Shown here piece after piece: positions 35,201-47,068 of a stretch of DNA of 64,000 nucleotides (within the stretch, counting starts at the first letter, position 1; the number at the start of each line of letters is the position of its first letter). A program made the position numbers and the translations under genes. The notes under the pieces were generated by a model. It was not told the DNA's origin. It was given only the letters and a program-made list of their open reading frames with translations, and did no database searches. This stretch comes from Rhea pennata (taxonomy: Eukaryota; Chordata; Aves; Rheiformes; Rheidae). The stretch lies in the NCBI RefSeq assembly GCF_028389875.1, contig NC_084687.1, positions 4,810,157 through 4,874,156 on the forward strand. Reading direction: 5' to 3'.

Positions 35201-38200
35201 ATGCTTGAATCACCGATGAGCTGTTATTTGTATCGCGTTGTGCCTGGAGACGGCTCCCTCGCGCCAGGCGCTGCGCGTGCCTCCTGCGGACGGTTGCTGA
35301 CCTCCTCGTGCTTGCGGGTCCCCAGCGCCGGCACGTGCCCGGCACAAAACCAAGCGCGACTCCTGCTCGGAGGCGACAGTGCAATGCCGGAGGTGACGCT
35401 CCTCCTGCAAGGCTGGCCGGTTTGGGACAGGCGCCGTTGAGATGCAGCTGGAAAAAAAAAAAAAAAGACCAAGACAAGAAAAAAAAACGGGGCCTGGGCA
35501 AGTTTCCGTTAGCGCTGCAGAATGATCGGTCGCTGGAAAATCTTAGTGGGGAGCAACAGGGAAGGAACCAGCTTCTGCTTTCTGACAGCGGTTCCTGCCG
35601 CAGCCCTCCGGAGCAGGGGCGCGTCGGGGAGCGGGTTCGTCGCCGTGCTCAGCGCCCGAGCCGCGCTCGCGGCGGGGGCTGTGCTTTGGCTGGCTCCGTC
35701 GCCCGGCACCGCTGGGCTCTTTGTCAGCGTTCGCAGAAGCGTTTGGTTTCTTGGGAAGCTGCGCGAGGATTTCCCCGGCAGCCGGCGGAAACGAGCTCGG
35801 CCCCGTAGCCGCCTCGTCTCCTAGGATTTGGGCGTAAAACCACGTTCCCAATCCCCGCTCTGGTCGGCCGAAGGGGGAAAACGCTGATCCTCGTTGTGAT
35901 GGGGCTGGCGGGAAGCAGGAGGGTAGAAAAACCAAGAGGAAAGGGAGGAAGGAAATTAGTCAGAGAGGGACGAGGAGAGAGGGAAGGAGCCCGGGCTGGG
36001 CGGAGGGCTCGTCCTGCCCCGGGCCCCTTCGCCGCCTGCCTGGTTCCACCCGCGGCTGCGTTTGCCCCCGTCGGTCGCAGTGTTTTACCTCCCCGCGGCT
36101 GCTCGCGATGCTGCCCGCAGCAAACGACAGAGCCTGTTCTTCAGCCCAAATGCCCGGCTGATGGTATCTGCAGCCAATTTCCAGCTCGGCAGAGCAGAAC
36201 AATTTCTGTTTAGCTCAGTAAAGAGCTAAGTAAAGAGAAAACTCCGCTCCCCAACGGTTGCGTTCCCCGTGCCAGCAGTCGCAGGCGCTTGGCTCTTGTC
36301 TGTCTCAGCGAGCCACAGGCTTAATGTATTTACAAATACGTGTGCACGGCCCCGCTGCTGCCAGAGCCGCAGCACGCAGCGCTGGCGGCCGCTGCGCCGG
36401 CTCGGCCGTGCCCGCAGCCCTCCCAGCCCCGAGCAGCCGCGGCGGGATCGTGTCCCTGGCGCCCCTGGGAGCAGCCATGCCTGCTGCGCGGCGCTCCCCA
36501 GGCGAACGGATCCTTCAGCCCTCGCGCGGCTGCAGCGTCGCGGGCCCCCGGCCCTGCAGGGACACGCGCGGCTCCATCGGTCGTCTGCTGCAGCATCCCC
36601 TTGCCGGGGGCAGGGAGGCACGCTCGGGCTCGGGAAGGAACGCAAAATCCCCCGCTCGCCTTTTGCCCTGCTGGCCGAAGCACCGTTTCCCTCCCCAAAA
36701 CGAATGCTGTTTTTTTCGCAGGAAGCTCTGTTCCAGAGTCGTATGGAAAGGACGCGCGTGCACGATGTGTTGCGCGCAGCCCGTGCGAACGCAGCTCCTG
36801 GTGAGCTGCCAGGGGAGCCGGCAAGGGGGTCGTGCCAGGCTGCGGCGCGCCGTGGCCCGGCTCGGCCCTGCTGGCAGCGTTGCGATGCTGCAGAGCTGCA
36901 AGGCGACGGGCGGGTGCGAGCAAAGGGGACGCTGCTCGCCACAGCAAACTGGGGCTGGGAGAAAGGAGGGAAGGAATCAAACATACTGGTGTCAGTAGAA
37001 ATTAAGGACGGGCACGTATGTCACAGCTGAGAAGTAGCTGCTCAGTTGTCTCAGCAGTCAGGGGGGAAATAAGTTGCTCACGTCACCACTGATGCAAGAC
37101 ACATGCACATCTCGCAGCAGAGAGACGTCTGTGCCGTATCTGCAGCAGAAGCTACTCCAGATAACGTATCAGCACCAAGCAGTGCAGTGCTAGGTTTGCA
37201 AGCAGTAGGGATTGCAGGTAACTCCAGTGCCTCCTGCCCTCGCCCGCAGGCCGGCTACGTTTCGGGTCCTTGCACCTTGCAGGGGGCGGTGGGAGGCAGC
37301 CCTGGGCGCGGGGAGCAGAGCGGCCCCGGGAGCCCGGCGCTGCAAGCGGAGCGCTGCCCGCTGCCCGCGCGGTGCCCGGGGCCGGGCAGGCGGCGGAGCA
37401 GGGTCGGCCGAGGACAGCTGGCGGGAATCCATCCCGGGCGGGCAGAGACCGGGCACTGCCAGCGCCGGCAGGGCAGCGGGTCCACGCGGGCTACGGGGAT
37501 CATCCTGCTCTTAGCAAGGCAGGGATGCACGAGACGGAGGGCCGGGGCAGGTGCCTGGCACCCAAGCTCCCCGCTCCCTGCCAGCAGCCCGCCCCGCCGG
37601 GGTGCTGCGCCTTGGCCGCAGGCTTCTCGTTTAACCCGCACCCCCGTGCCAGTGCGGCGGAGCCGGTCGCGGCTCCGGCCGGCCTCGTCCCCGGCGCGGG
37701 CTCTCCTTCCTACAGCAATTTGAGACGCCGTGAGCTTCATCTCTCCCCGTCACGACTCATTTTGTTCTCGCTAAGGCTTTAATTTTTAAAGAGGTGCTTC
37801 TAGGCGCAGAGGTCTGAATCCCTGCAGGGCTCTCAGCAGGCGCCTTGGAGCGTCTGCCGTCGGCGTCGGTGGGGGACCGGGGCGAGGGGCGGCCGGGGCT
37901 GCTCGCTGGCGTTTCGACAGCGGAGCCGGGAGAGGCCGGCAGCCGGCGTTCGCTCGGCGCGTCGGCTCCGTGAAGGTCGAGGCGCGCTCCCGCCCGCGTC
38001 CCGAGCCGCCCGCGTCCCGTCGGAGCCGCGGTGCAATCACCGCAGCGGCCCCACGGCACCGCAGAGCTGCAAATCCCCGCCAGGCGGGGGAGGCCGGGCC
38101 CCGAGCGGGACGCAGCGCCCGGAACAGCAGCGCCGTGCCCGGGGGCTGCGGGACCCGCGCGGGGACTGGCCCGTGAGGCCCCCGGCGGCCCCGCTGCACC

Positions 38201-39700
38201 GCCTCGGCCGCGGGCCTCCGCCTGCTCCTCGGAAAGCTTCTCCTCCGTTTACATGATTAATCCCTCCCTCCCACCAGAGCCGCCCGCGATCGCATCTATA
38301 TCCATGGCTCCCCGCTCCCCGGATGGAAAATATTTATAACCCCCTGCACCAGGGCTTTCCTCCTTTTTCCTCACCCCTTTTTTTCCACGTCTTTACGCCT
38401 TGCGCCCGGGCCCCCCCAGCTCCACCGAGCCACGTCGCACCAGGAACCGTTTCGGTTTAATACAAACTGGCGAGCGGAGAAGCTGCGAGGAATAATTTAG
38501 ATTTTGCTCAGGGAATGTAACGCTTTTTTTTTAATTGCAGTCATCTGCAGCTTCTTAGCAATGTATTATGGATGGTTATTATTCAAATAAAACACTTTCT
38601 GTCTGTTTTCCTGTGGATGCAGTTGGCGGTACATATGTATGTGTGTATATATATATGTATATGTATATATACGCGTGGGGGTCTGTGTCTCTCTCTGCTT
38701 CTTTCCTTGCCCGTCCTTGCAGAGGTCGCCTGTCCGTTTGTCCTTCCCCAGGCGAGCGGCTCGGCGCGCGGCCGCTTGGCTCCTCGCTTCCAGCGTCTCC
38801 CCACTGCACTGTCGCTCCCGTTTTCCGAGCCGGAGCGGTTCCAGCCTGCAGGGTTTGCACCGCGGCATCGTGCCCGCCACAGCTCCCGGAGAAGCGGCTC
38901 TCCTTCCGCTGTTGCAAATATTAGGATTTGAATAACGGGCGCTAATAGATCGAGAGCCTGGCGTGGCTCCGGCTCCAAACGGGAACGGCTCGGGGTGGCG
39001 AGAGGAAAAGCGCCGTCAGCCGCGGGGCTCCCAGGGACAACGGACCCCGGCTGTTGGCCTGGAGGTGACAAATCCCTTTGGTGGGCAAACGATTCTGTCT
39101 CCCAATTGCATTCATAAAATAAAAATGGGGCCCAAATCCCTCCCTGCCCTTTTGCACAGTTTATTTCCAGTCCCCCCTCCCGTAATGAAATCGCTGCTTA
39201 ATTAGAAATTAACAGGCCCGTTAAATTAATTGGTAGCAGAAACGGTCCGGGAGAGGTTTATTTGGCAGCAGCATAGCAGGGCACCTCCGGGATTTCTTTC
39301 CGGGGCTGCAAAGCAGTGCCCTGGAGCGAGAGGAAGGTCGAGTACCAAACGGGACAAGCCGGAGAGGAGAAGTGGCACCTTTCCCCCGGGATGCCGCCGA
39401 AGGGCAGCAAACTTGGGGCTAGGCGCAGGGAGAAATTAGGGAAGAAGAGGCAGGCAAACCTCCCCGGCTGCAGCCCGGCGCTGCCCCGGCGAAGGCCAAG
39501 GAGCATCCGGGGGACGCGGCGTCCTGGCGCCCTTCCCGCGCCGTCGGAGCGGCTCGGGGCGCTTCGAACCGTGCAGCTCCGGCAGCAGCCTTCGGGGCCT
39601 TATTTACCCGGGAGTGCGGCACGGGGAATCGCAAAGTCTCTCTCTCTCTCTCGCCCTATATTTAGCCGGAATGGAGAGAGGTTTTGCAGACGCCCGGCTC
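32274..39700. other. OPTC-ATP2B4 spacer, fourth part
   Basis: No protein gene is supported. CpG-rich blocks lie at about 34560-34780, 35600-36900 and 37240-38240. AT-rich patches occur at 34840-34930, 38470-38600 and 39060-39240. A TA/TG microsatellite sits at 38630-38672. Confidence 0.45.
38630..38672. repeat. TATG / TA microsatellite
   Basis: Alternating TATGTG and TATATA units over about 42 bases, followed by acgcgtggggg. Confidence 0.85.
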
Positions 39701-39746
39701 CGTCCTGCGCTCCGGAGGCAGTCAGTGTTTCCATTATAAACCCTGG

Positions 39747-39856
39747 GGGTCCGATTCTGCGCTCGACTCGCCGGCACGGTGACAAAAGCTGCTCCGCTGA
39801 CTCCAGCGGAGCGACTCTGGATTTGTACCCGCGGAGATGAGATCAGGATCTGGCCC
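39747..39856. mobile_element. MITE-like fold-back element, 110 bp
   Basis: The left end gggtccgattctgc pairs with the right end gatcaggatctggccc, whose complement reads gggccagatcctgatc. These are terminal inverted repeats of about 14-16 bp. The centre has a fold-back over 39791-39812 (GCTCCGCTGA...CCAGCGGAGC). The layout, the GGGCCAGAT-type ends and the CTGACTCCAGCGGAG core match a non-autonomous DNA-transposon family very common in turtles and crocodilians and decayed in birds. Substitutions suggest an old insertion. The family name was not checked. Confidence 0.6.
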
Positions 39857-42000
39857 TGGGTTTTGATGGGTTTATAACTTGGCTGATACAACTTGGCTGA
39901 TTCAATTCATTTTGGGCTAAAACTCCACCTACAAGTTCCCAGCCTGGGAGACGTTACAGGCAAATCGTTATGAAGCTTCGCACTCTAATTTTAAAGGGAA
40001 ACCGTCGGCGGAGCCCTGTTCTTACAGGAGAACCTGCTCGACCGATCTTTTCTATCTGGGGGGTATTTTCCTATGTTGCTGGCCGAGGCTCCGAGCGGGA
40101 AATGCACGGCACGCGGCCGGAGCTGCTTGTGGCCGAGCGGAAGGGAATAAATGAGCATCCAGCCACGCTCCGAGAAGAGCGAGGAGACCAAAGGCAGAGG
40201 CACGGAGCAGCGGGGCGGCCCCGCGGGAGCCCGGCGGCTGCCCGGGAGCGCTCGCCGTCCTGGCTCCGCTTCTCGGAGGCGGCCCGGCCGCCCCGCCTGC
40301 CTGCTCCCGCTCCAGCACTGAATTTTGACTTTCCTCCATGCGCTTTTCCTTAAATGTAAAAAGGAAGGGGCTTTTAGACCGAATGTTTATGGTTGCTCTA
40401 CATGTAATGGAAACATGACGGGCTTGTGAGCTGGTAAGTACCAGGACTGCAGTTGCAGGCTGCCAGTGCATGGGAAGCACATTTCGAAACGGATTTTGGC
40501 CTGTTCCTTTGATGACAAGCGCAAAGCACCCAGGCTGTAAAGATCTGCCTTTCCCAATTTCAGCTGCAGCCCAGGAAGGCTGCAAATTCTTGGCATTTCT
40601 GCAAATGTGAATTGCCCTCTGTTAACAACAGGTTCCCTCAGGCAGGAGGCCTGATTTCCTTTCAGGAGGCCAAATCCAGATGGTCAGAGATTCCTTCCAA
40701 GCTCAGAAAAGCTGTTTTAAAAGGTTATTATGCCTCAATAGCCTTTTTGCATCCCAAACCATTGGAAGTGCCGTCTGCACCTCCCTGCATTTTTCAAGCC
40801 GCTCCTCAGTCACCTAGACAAACTGTGGTCAGTGCAAGCTGCCTTTTATTTTGGTGGGGAAGCAGGACGCCATCTAAAATCTGCACATTTGTTCTCTCTT
40901 TTGCCTTTGCAGCAGACAAGCGTCGAGCGGAGGCAGCGCTCAGCCCCATTCCTGCACCCCAGTTGCGGAGAGCGGGAGCAGGTTGAAACCCTCTGTGCTG
41001 CAAAGTATTGAAAGGAAGCAGATGCTTTAATTAGGAGTTACGCTGGCAGCTCTGATGACTTTTAGTCGACTGCGGGTAACTATCACAGGTGCCACCACCC
41101 GCTCAGAGCAGCACCTAGACCCTCTTGGGCAAGCGACAGGAAAAACAGCCCGGCAGGATGGACAAGGACATGCCACGTTCAGCGGCCCTGCGGAGACCTC
41201 GGTGGAGGGAGGGAGGGAGAAATCCCCGCCGGGGTCCCCAGCGGGGCTTTGCACCGCTACCACCAACTCTCTGAGCCAGACAAGATCCACCTCGCTGAAC
41301 GGACGCAGTATGTTTCAGTTAACAGCTCCACTGCTGGGCGGAGGAGTTCCTGCAAAAGGGCCCAAAGCAAAAGGGCCCGAAGTGTTTGCTGGGTGCTCTG
41401 CGGCAGGGCCTTGGCTCTCCCGGTGCTCCTGCGCGAGGAACTCGACTTCTGCGGCACCGTGTTCCCCCTGGGGACTGCGCAGGAATGCAAAATTATGGAA
41501 GTGCAAGCCCTCAAGGAGAGAAAAAAAAAGTTACGAACACTAATTAGGGCTTCTGCATGCACAGATGTTACACTGGTTTAACTTGAATCAGGTTGCAAGC
41601 CCAAACATAGGGATATAAACAGGATTAACCCTGATTTAAGGTTGCCGACACCCAAATGTTGCACCAGTGCTGTTGCATCTGTGCAGTATTGCAGTTTTCA
41701 GTATGACTGCAGCATTGCACATGCTTCAGACGTGTTTCGATGTGTATTTTCCTCCTACATGCTTCTAAAAAACGTGGGGGTGGTCAGATTTGCCTGCGTA
41801 AAGGAGTAGTTATTTATGCTCCAACCCTTTGCAACTCAAAAAGCGCAAGTACCTTCAGCCCCGCAAAATGACACAGGCACCCAAGGGAGGCCCAAGGGCC
41901 CTGCCCGGTGTTTTGCAGGGCCGAGGACACCCCTTTGGCCGCACGCCAGCTCCGTGTGGGCACACCCCAGGGCCCGTGAGGAAGCACCCCAGCTTTGCCA
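39857..42000. other. Spacer immediately upstream of ATP2B4
   Basis: Apart from the fold-back element, no gene or clear element is seen. The interval 40330-41100 is lower in GC than its surroundings. A GTAAGT donor-like site (40434) has no convincing partner. Confidence 0.45.
41549..41695. mobile_element. Degenerate fold-back (MITE-like) element
   Basis: The left arm ctgcatgcacagatgttaca continues as ctggtttaac. The complement of the right arm (41658-41695) reads ctgcaatactgcacagatg, then caacagcactggtgcaac. Arms are about 32-37 bp with indels. The inner parts cttgaatcagg and ccctgatttaag also pair. The pattern fits an old fold-back DNA element of a family different from the one at 39747. No target duplication is evident. 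Confidence 0.45.
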
Positions 42001-42392
42001 TGCTTTGGGGGTGCATGCTACAGGTGCATACATGTCCCGCACTGACCAGGGGGTGGGGGGTTGATAGTGCTTGGAGGTGTGTGCACTGCACTACCGGGGG
42101 GGGGGGGGACGACGACAGCCATACTGCTTGGGGGTGCATGCACCATGCTGCTCTGGGGGGTCCACAGCACGTGGAGGCGCACGCGTGGCACTAACCCTCG
42201 GGGCCCGATACCGCGTGGGCACGCATGCCCTGCGCTGATCCGGGGGAGAGCTGCAGCACGTGGGGTGCATGGCCTGCATTTCCGGGGGGGCCCACACTGC
42301 TTGGGCATGCATGCACCACACTGCCCGGGGGGGGGGGGGAGGTCCGCAGCACCTCAGGGTGCACGTCCTGCACTGCCTGCGAGAGAGGGGCT
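42001..42392 (+). repeat. Degenerate minisatellite, about 8 units of 41-67 bp
   Basis: Units begin near 42001, 42068, 42125, 42168, 42212, 42257, 42298 and 42350. The shared unit is TGCTTGGGGGTGCATGC, then a CACTGC-like block, then a G run and CCACAGCA. Several units carry G runs up to G13. Divergence between units is high, so the array is old. It ends within 60 bp of the GC boxes of the ATP2B4 promoter. Confidence 0.75.
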
Positions 42393-42409
42393 CCGCGAAC
42401 CCCCCCGTC

Positions 42410-42530
42410 CCGTCCCGTCCCGTCCCCCTTAACGGCCGGCGGGGCGGGCGGCCACCTTAAGCGAGCCCCGCCCCCGGCGGCAGGGAGCCCGCCCCGGCCC
42501 GGCCCGGCCCGGCCCGGCTCGGCGCGGGTT
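42410..42530 (+). promoter_or_regulatory. ATP2B4: Predicted ATP2B4 CpG-island promoter
   Basis: TATA-less and extremely CpG-rich. SP1-type GC boxes GGGGCGGGC (42441-42449) and CCCCGCCCCC (42466-42475) are flanked by (CCCGT)n and (CCCGG)n runs. It sits just upstream of a segment ending in a consensus donor at 42641, as expected for the housekeeping promoter of a PMCA gene. The exact start site is unknown. Confidence 0.55.
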
Positions 42531-42640
42531 GCCATGACAAGCAGTTTCGCTCGCTAGCGCCGGAGCTGCCGCCGCCCTCCCATGGCCGCCCGTGGGGGCT
42601 CCGCCGCCAGCCGGGCCGCGGCGCCGTCGGGGCTGAGCCG
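42530..42640 (+). other. ATP2B4: Predicted ATP2B4 non-coding exon 1
   Basis: CpG-rich segment ending gagccg|gtgagt at 42640/42641. PMCA genes have a non-coding first exon separated by a long intron from the exon with the start codon; here that exon begins at 59289. The segment contains ATGs with short frames. The 5' end is approximate, and other first exons are possible. Confidence 0.5.
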
Positions 42641-45433
42641 GTGAGTGCGCCGGGACCGGGACCGGGACCGGGACCGGGGGGGGGGAGCAGGGGCAGGGGC
42701 AGCGCCCGGGGCCGGGGCTCCCCCCACCTCGGGCGCGGTCCTGCGGTGCCTCTGCTGCAGGACGGGGAGCGGGCGGGGGGTGTGGGGGGGCTCGGGCACC
42801 TCCCTGGGGGCCACCCGCCGGGTGCCCCCCCCCCCCCCCGAGCCGGCTCCGCGCTGAGCCCCCGGCGCGGAGCGGGCTGCAGCCTGCGCTGCCCGGCGCG
42901 GGACGAGCCGCTGGCCCTGCCCAGCCGCTCCCAGTACGCGGACTGGGAGGGCAGCGCTGCGGGGTGCTGGTGGGGGGGGGGAGGGAGGAAGCAGGGCAGG
43001 CGCTGTGCCTCGGGGGGGGGGCCGGCTGCACGGGAGGTGTGCGGGTGGGTGTATGTGTGGGGGGGGCGCAGCCCGCAGCGGGTGGTCGCCGAGGGGCGGG
43101 CTGGGGTAGTCGCATTCCCCCTCCCTCCCCCCCCCCCCCCGTGGGGATCCGTGGGGCCGGCTCCAGCCCAGCCTCGGGGGCTCCCCCTCGGGCTCCTGCG
43201 CTGCTCCGCTTGCGCCCTGCAACTTGTTGCCCGCCCTGGGGGCGGGAGCATGGGGAGCGCGGCCCTGGGGAGGCGTTTGGTGCCGTTGCTGCAGGGCAGC
43301 ATGTGGGGTGAGCGGAGGGAGCCACCCGGGAGTGCACGTGCTTCCCCCCCCCCCCCCCAAAAAAAAAAAAAAAGGAAAAAAAAAGGAAAAAAAAGAAGCG
43401 TGGGTGTGGGGGGAAGAAGCAGGCTGGCAGCCCCGGCTGCCCGGAGCCGCCGCCGCCCGGGGGAGGCCGCCGCCGCCGCGGGTGCAGCCGGGCGCGGTGT
43501 TGCAGCGCTGGCGCTGCGCGGGGCAGTGCCGCAGGGGCTGCGGGGGGGGGGGGGGGGGTTGCATCTGGCCATGGGTTGGGGTTGGGGGGGGGGGGGGCGG
43601 ATTGCAGCGTCCGGGCTCTGCTTCCCTGGTGCTTGTCGCGCCGCTCCAGGCACGTCAGCGCTCCGGTCTGCACCAAGGCGGGGGGGGGGTGGGGGGGGAC
43701 AGGAGGGGGTAGGAAAAGGGGAAAACGCCCGAGGAGCAGAGCTGGGGCCGCCAGGCAGGAGCCTTTGCAGCTCTCGTTTCCGCCTTCCAGCGCTCCCACT
43801 GCATCCCGGTCCTGCGCACGCCGGGAGCTTGGGAAGCGTCTGCAGCGCCGAGCATCCGCGTCGAGCCCGCGTGGACCTCGAGAGGTGCCGCGGCCTCGGG
43901 GGTGGGGGGGGCCCTCGTGCATGGGTGGGCGCCCGCACCCGGGGGGGACCCTGGGCGCCTGAGCCGGGTGCTCGCTCCCTTCCCTCCCCTGTTGAGCCTG
44001 AGGCAGCGCCCAAGGTGAAAGGGGACGGGAGGGAGGAGGGACGATAGGTTATTGTCCCCTTGGCGCCGGAGACCCGAGCCGAGATTTGCAAATCTCAAAC
44101 CAGCGCAGCCTGTTCCGGCCTCGCGCCCGGGCGCAAGCGGCACCTCGGCCCACGGGGCGAGCCGAGCCGAGCGCGGGGGTCCGGCCCCGCTGCAGCGCGG
44201 CGCGGGCTCTGCCTCCCTCCAGACGCTGCCCTCAATCTTTCGCTTCCTTGAGCAAATCCGAGATGCACCTGAATTATTTAGTCGGCAGCGAGAGGAGCTG
44301 ACGCCCCCGTGCCGCTCCGAGCGCGCCCGCGTGCAGCTCCCGTCCCCGGGGAAGCCCCTCTGCCCTTGCCACCACCGCTGCCGTTAGCCGCCCGGCCCGG
44401 GGAACGGGAGCGCCGAGCAAGTGCTCTCCGGATGAACAGGAAAAGTTGGGGGGTCCCAGAGACCTCCCAAAAGCTGCTACGTGCCCTTTGATTCCCCAAA
44501 GCCTGTGCCAAGCAGTCCGCTGTGTGCTTGGACGTGAGATTTTCATTCTTCACCTTTATTTTTGCCCCTGCCCAGCACGTGGCCCACCGTGCCAGCGCCG
44601 AGGCGGGCGTTGCATCGATGCGCGACGGAGGAAGCGCCCGTGCCGGACAAGTTCCCGCTGTCCCAGCGGAGCGAGGAAATACCGGGCAGCGCGCAGGTAG
44701 CCCGGCGCCGTGGGCTGCAGCTTCCTCCGCGCCGCGCCACCCCGGCTCGCCCGGGGCAGGAGTTGCGGGTGCTGCCCTGGGAGCAGCCTCCTTGCAGGGA
44801 GCTCTGGAAAGCACCGGCTCCTTCCCAGGAGGAAAGGAGTTTCCTGGCCCTCGGGGAGGTGGCGCAAGCGCTGCCGGTAGAGACTGCAGAGGGCAAAGGG
44901 TGTTTTTTGCATGGTGTGTCTTTTTTTTTTTTTCTTTTTTCGTATGAGAGGGCGGCGGAGGGGATTCCCTGTGCTGGTTCGCCGCCGTCGAGGTGCGCCG
45001 CGGGTCTGGCCCTTGCAGCGCCCCATGGGGCCCCCCTCGCCGTCAGCCCGCAGCAAGGCGGCGCGGCCCCGCGAGGAGCCGGGACCCGCTCCCGGCCGGC
45101 GTTCCCGCGCTGGGAGCGGCCCCGAGAGAGGCAGAGCCGGGCCGCGGCGGGGTGAGCGACGGCGGGGAGGGACAAGTGGAGCCAAGCGTCGGGCTCTGCC
45201 GGTGCCTCGCGGCGGAAGGGAGCAGGGTGGAGCTGCGGATGGAGTTGCCCCTCTGCCCCCAGGATGTGGGGAAGCGACCGGCTGGGAGCGCAGCCCGCTC
45301 CTCGCTCCGGGCTCCCGCGGCGCCCTGCCTGCTCCCTGCTCGCCCCGCTCTCTCCGTGCTAGGCCACGAGCGGAGTTTGCCAGCCGGGCAGCGCCTGCAA
45401 GGTTGGGAAACTCCTGTTGCAGCAGGAGCGCGG

Positions 45434-45507
45434 GGAGACGCCGCGCGCGCGGCTCCGCCGGCGGCTGCAGGGAGACGCCGCGCGCGCGGCTCCGCTGGCG
45501 GCTGCAG
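45434..45507 (+). repeat. Tandem duplication, 37 bp x 2
   Basis: Copies at 45434-45470 and 45471-45507 begin ggagacgccgcgcgcgcggc and differ by a single C/T. A decayed start of a third copy follows. The near identity suggests a recent duplication. Confidence 0.9.
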
Positions 45508-47035
45508 GGAGTCGCTCCCGCCGCCCGCCGTGTCCTGCCCGTCTCGGCTCCGCTGTCCGTCCCCGCTCCCTGTGTGCAGGGCCCTGGGAAGGGCAGGAGG
45601 CTCCGGCTTCCTCGCGCGGGGCCCCTCCCCGCCGGGGGGAGGCCGCTCGGCGCTCCTGGCAAATCAGTGCCGCGCTCTCGGCGCTGGAGGAAAGCCTGGG
45701 CAAAGCCGCAGGTGCCGGGGAGCGGGGACCCCTCCGCTCCCCGTGCTCCCGAGGGCTGCACGAGTGCCGGCTGCTGCAGGGACGAGGCTTTTCCAAGCGG
45801 GAGCTGGTGCAGGGATGCTGCGATGCTTGATGTGACCTTAGCAATGGGATGCGGATCTAGAGATGGGAGGAGGCCAGCTCGATGCAGAGAGGTGCCGCTT
45901 CCTGTGGCTTCTCTGGCAGCCCCTACGTTCCCAAACTTGCTTGTATTGCTGGAGACTTTTGGGAACGGATCCCAAGCAGGGCCAGGGTGCTGTCTGTGCC
46001 TGCGATGCTGATCCTTGTTGGCTGTGTGGAGACCTCCTGGCCTAGGTGGGCAGAGATGGCATTAACGCCGAACACCTGGAGAACCACGGCAGGGGAAACA
46101 GATTGCTCCGGGTGAGCTGGGAATTTGAACCTGTGCCTCTGGCCCTCGCGCCCGTCCCAGGAGGGAGCGAGGACCTGTCCGTGCTGCTCCTGGCTGTGCT
46201 GCCGATGCCCTCGGTGTTGGCGACCGAGATGCTCCTGCAGGGAAGCAGCTCTGCTCCTTGAGGGGTTGAGTGGGGAGGGGAGGACGTGCCTTTCCCACCT
46301 TCCTTCCTTGCAAAGCCTCCTGTGATGAGCAGGGGCCGCTCGGAGCACCGGAGGCAGAGGGAAGCTCAGGCGGTGGCTCGCCGGCCGGGCCAAGTCAGCC
46401 CAGAGCTCCCGGTTGAGCACCTGGGTCCCGTTCCCTAGTTCGGATCCAGCCCTGGCGTTTCCCATCATTTCGGCTGGCCGTGGGAGCCGCGTTCCCCTCC
46501 CGCTGCGGAGGCTTCCTGAGGCTCGACTAATGAAACACCTGACTTTGTTTTAATTAGCTGCTTTAGCCTTTAATGCAGAGGGATAACAGAGTTTCCATAG
46601 GTTTATAAACCCTGCCCCTCTGTTCGTCCCTTGCAAGTACGGAGGGAGGGGGATGAAGGAGCCAGCGTGGATGAAGAAAGCGAGCGCTGGAGACGCGCGG
46701 AGCCCGTGACATGCCGCTCGCCCCGGCGGCGACTCTGACGCGCTAGCGAAGCAGCCGGGATCCTCCGAGGGTTTGCTCGGAGGCTCTTGCAAGCTCTAAG
46801 CGAGGAGCAGACGAGTTAAACGTGCCGCTGCCTGCGCGAGGGCTCTCGCTTCGTCCGGCGGGACGCGGAGCCGGGAAACCGCGGGGCGGCCGGCGGCGTG
46901 GCCGGCCGCTCGTCCGGGTTTTCTGCTGGCGGGGGAAACTTCGGCTTTTGCACCTCCGTGGCAGGGGTGAGTCGGCAGCCGGAGGAGCCGAGCGCCGCTG
47001 CGGCCTCGTGCTGCCGAGGGAAGTGCCTGTCCCCC

Positions 47036-47068
47036 ATATATATATATATATGTATGTATATATATATC
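47036..47068. repeat. TA microsatellite
   Basis: (TA)n interrupted by TGTATG, about 32 bases, in CpG-rich intron sequence. Confidence 0.85.

Noticed and set aside
42429-44091. Very long open frames on both strands (about 470-540 codons) over the ATP2B4 promoter and intron
   Set aside because: Composition is repetitive Pro/Arg/Gly/Ala driven by GC-rich DNA and homopolymers, several frames are open together, and no domain or splice logic appears.
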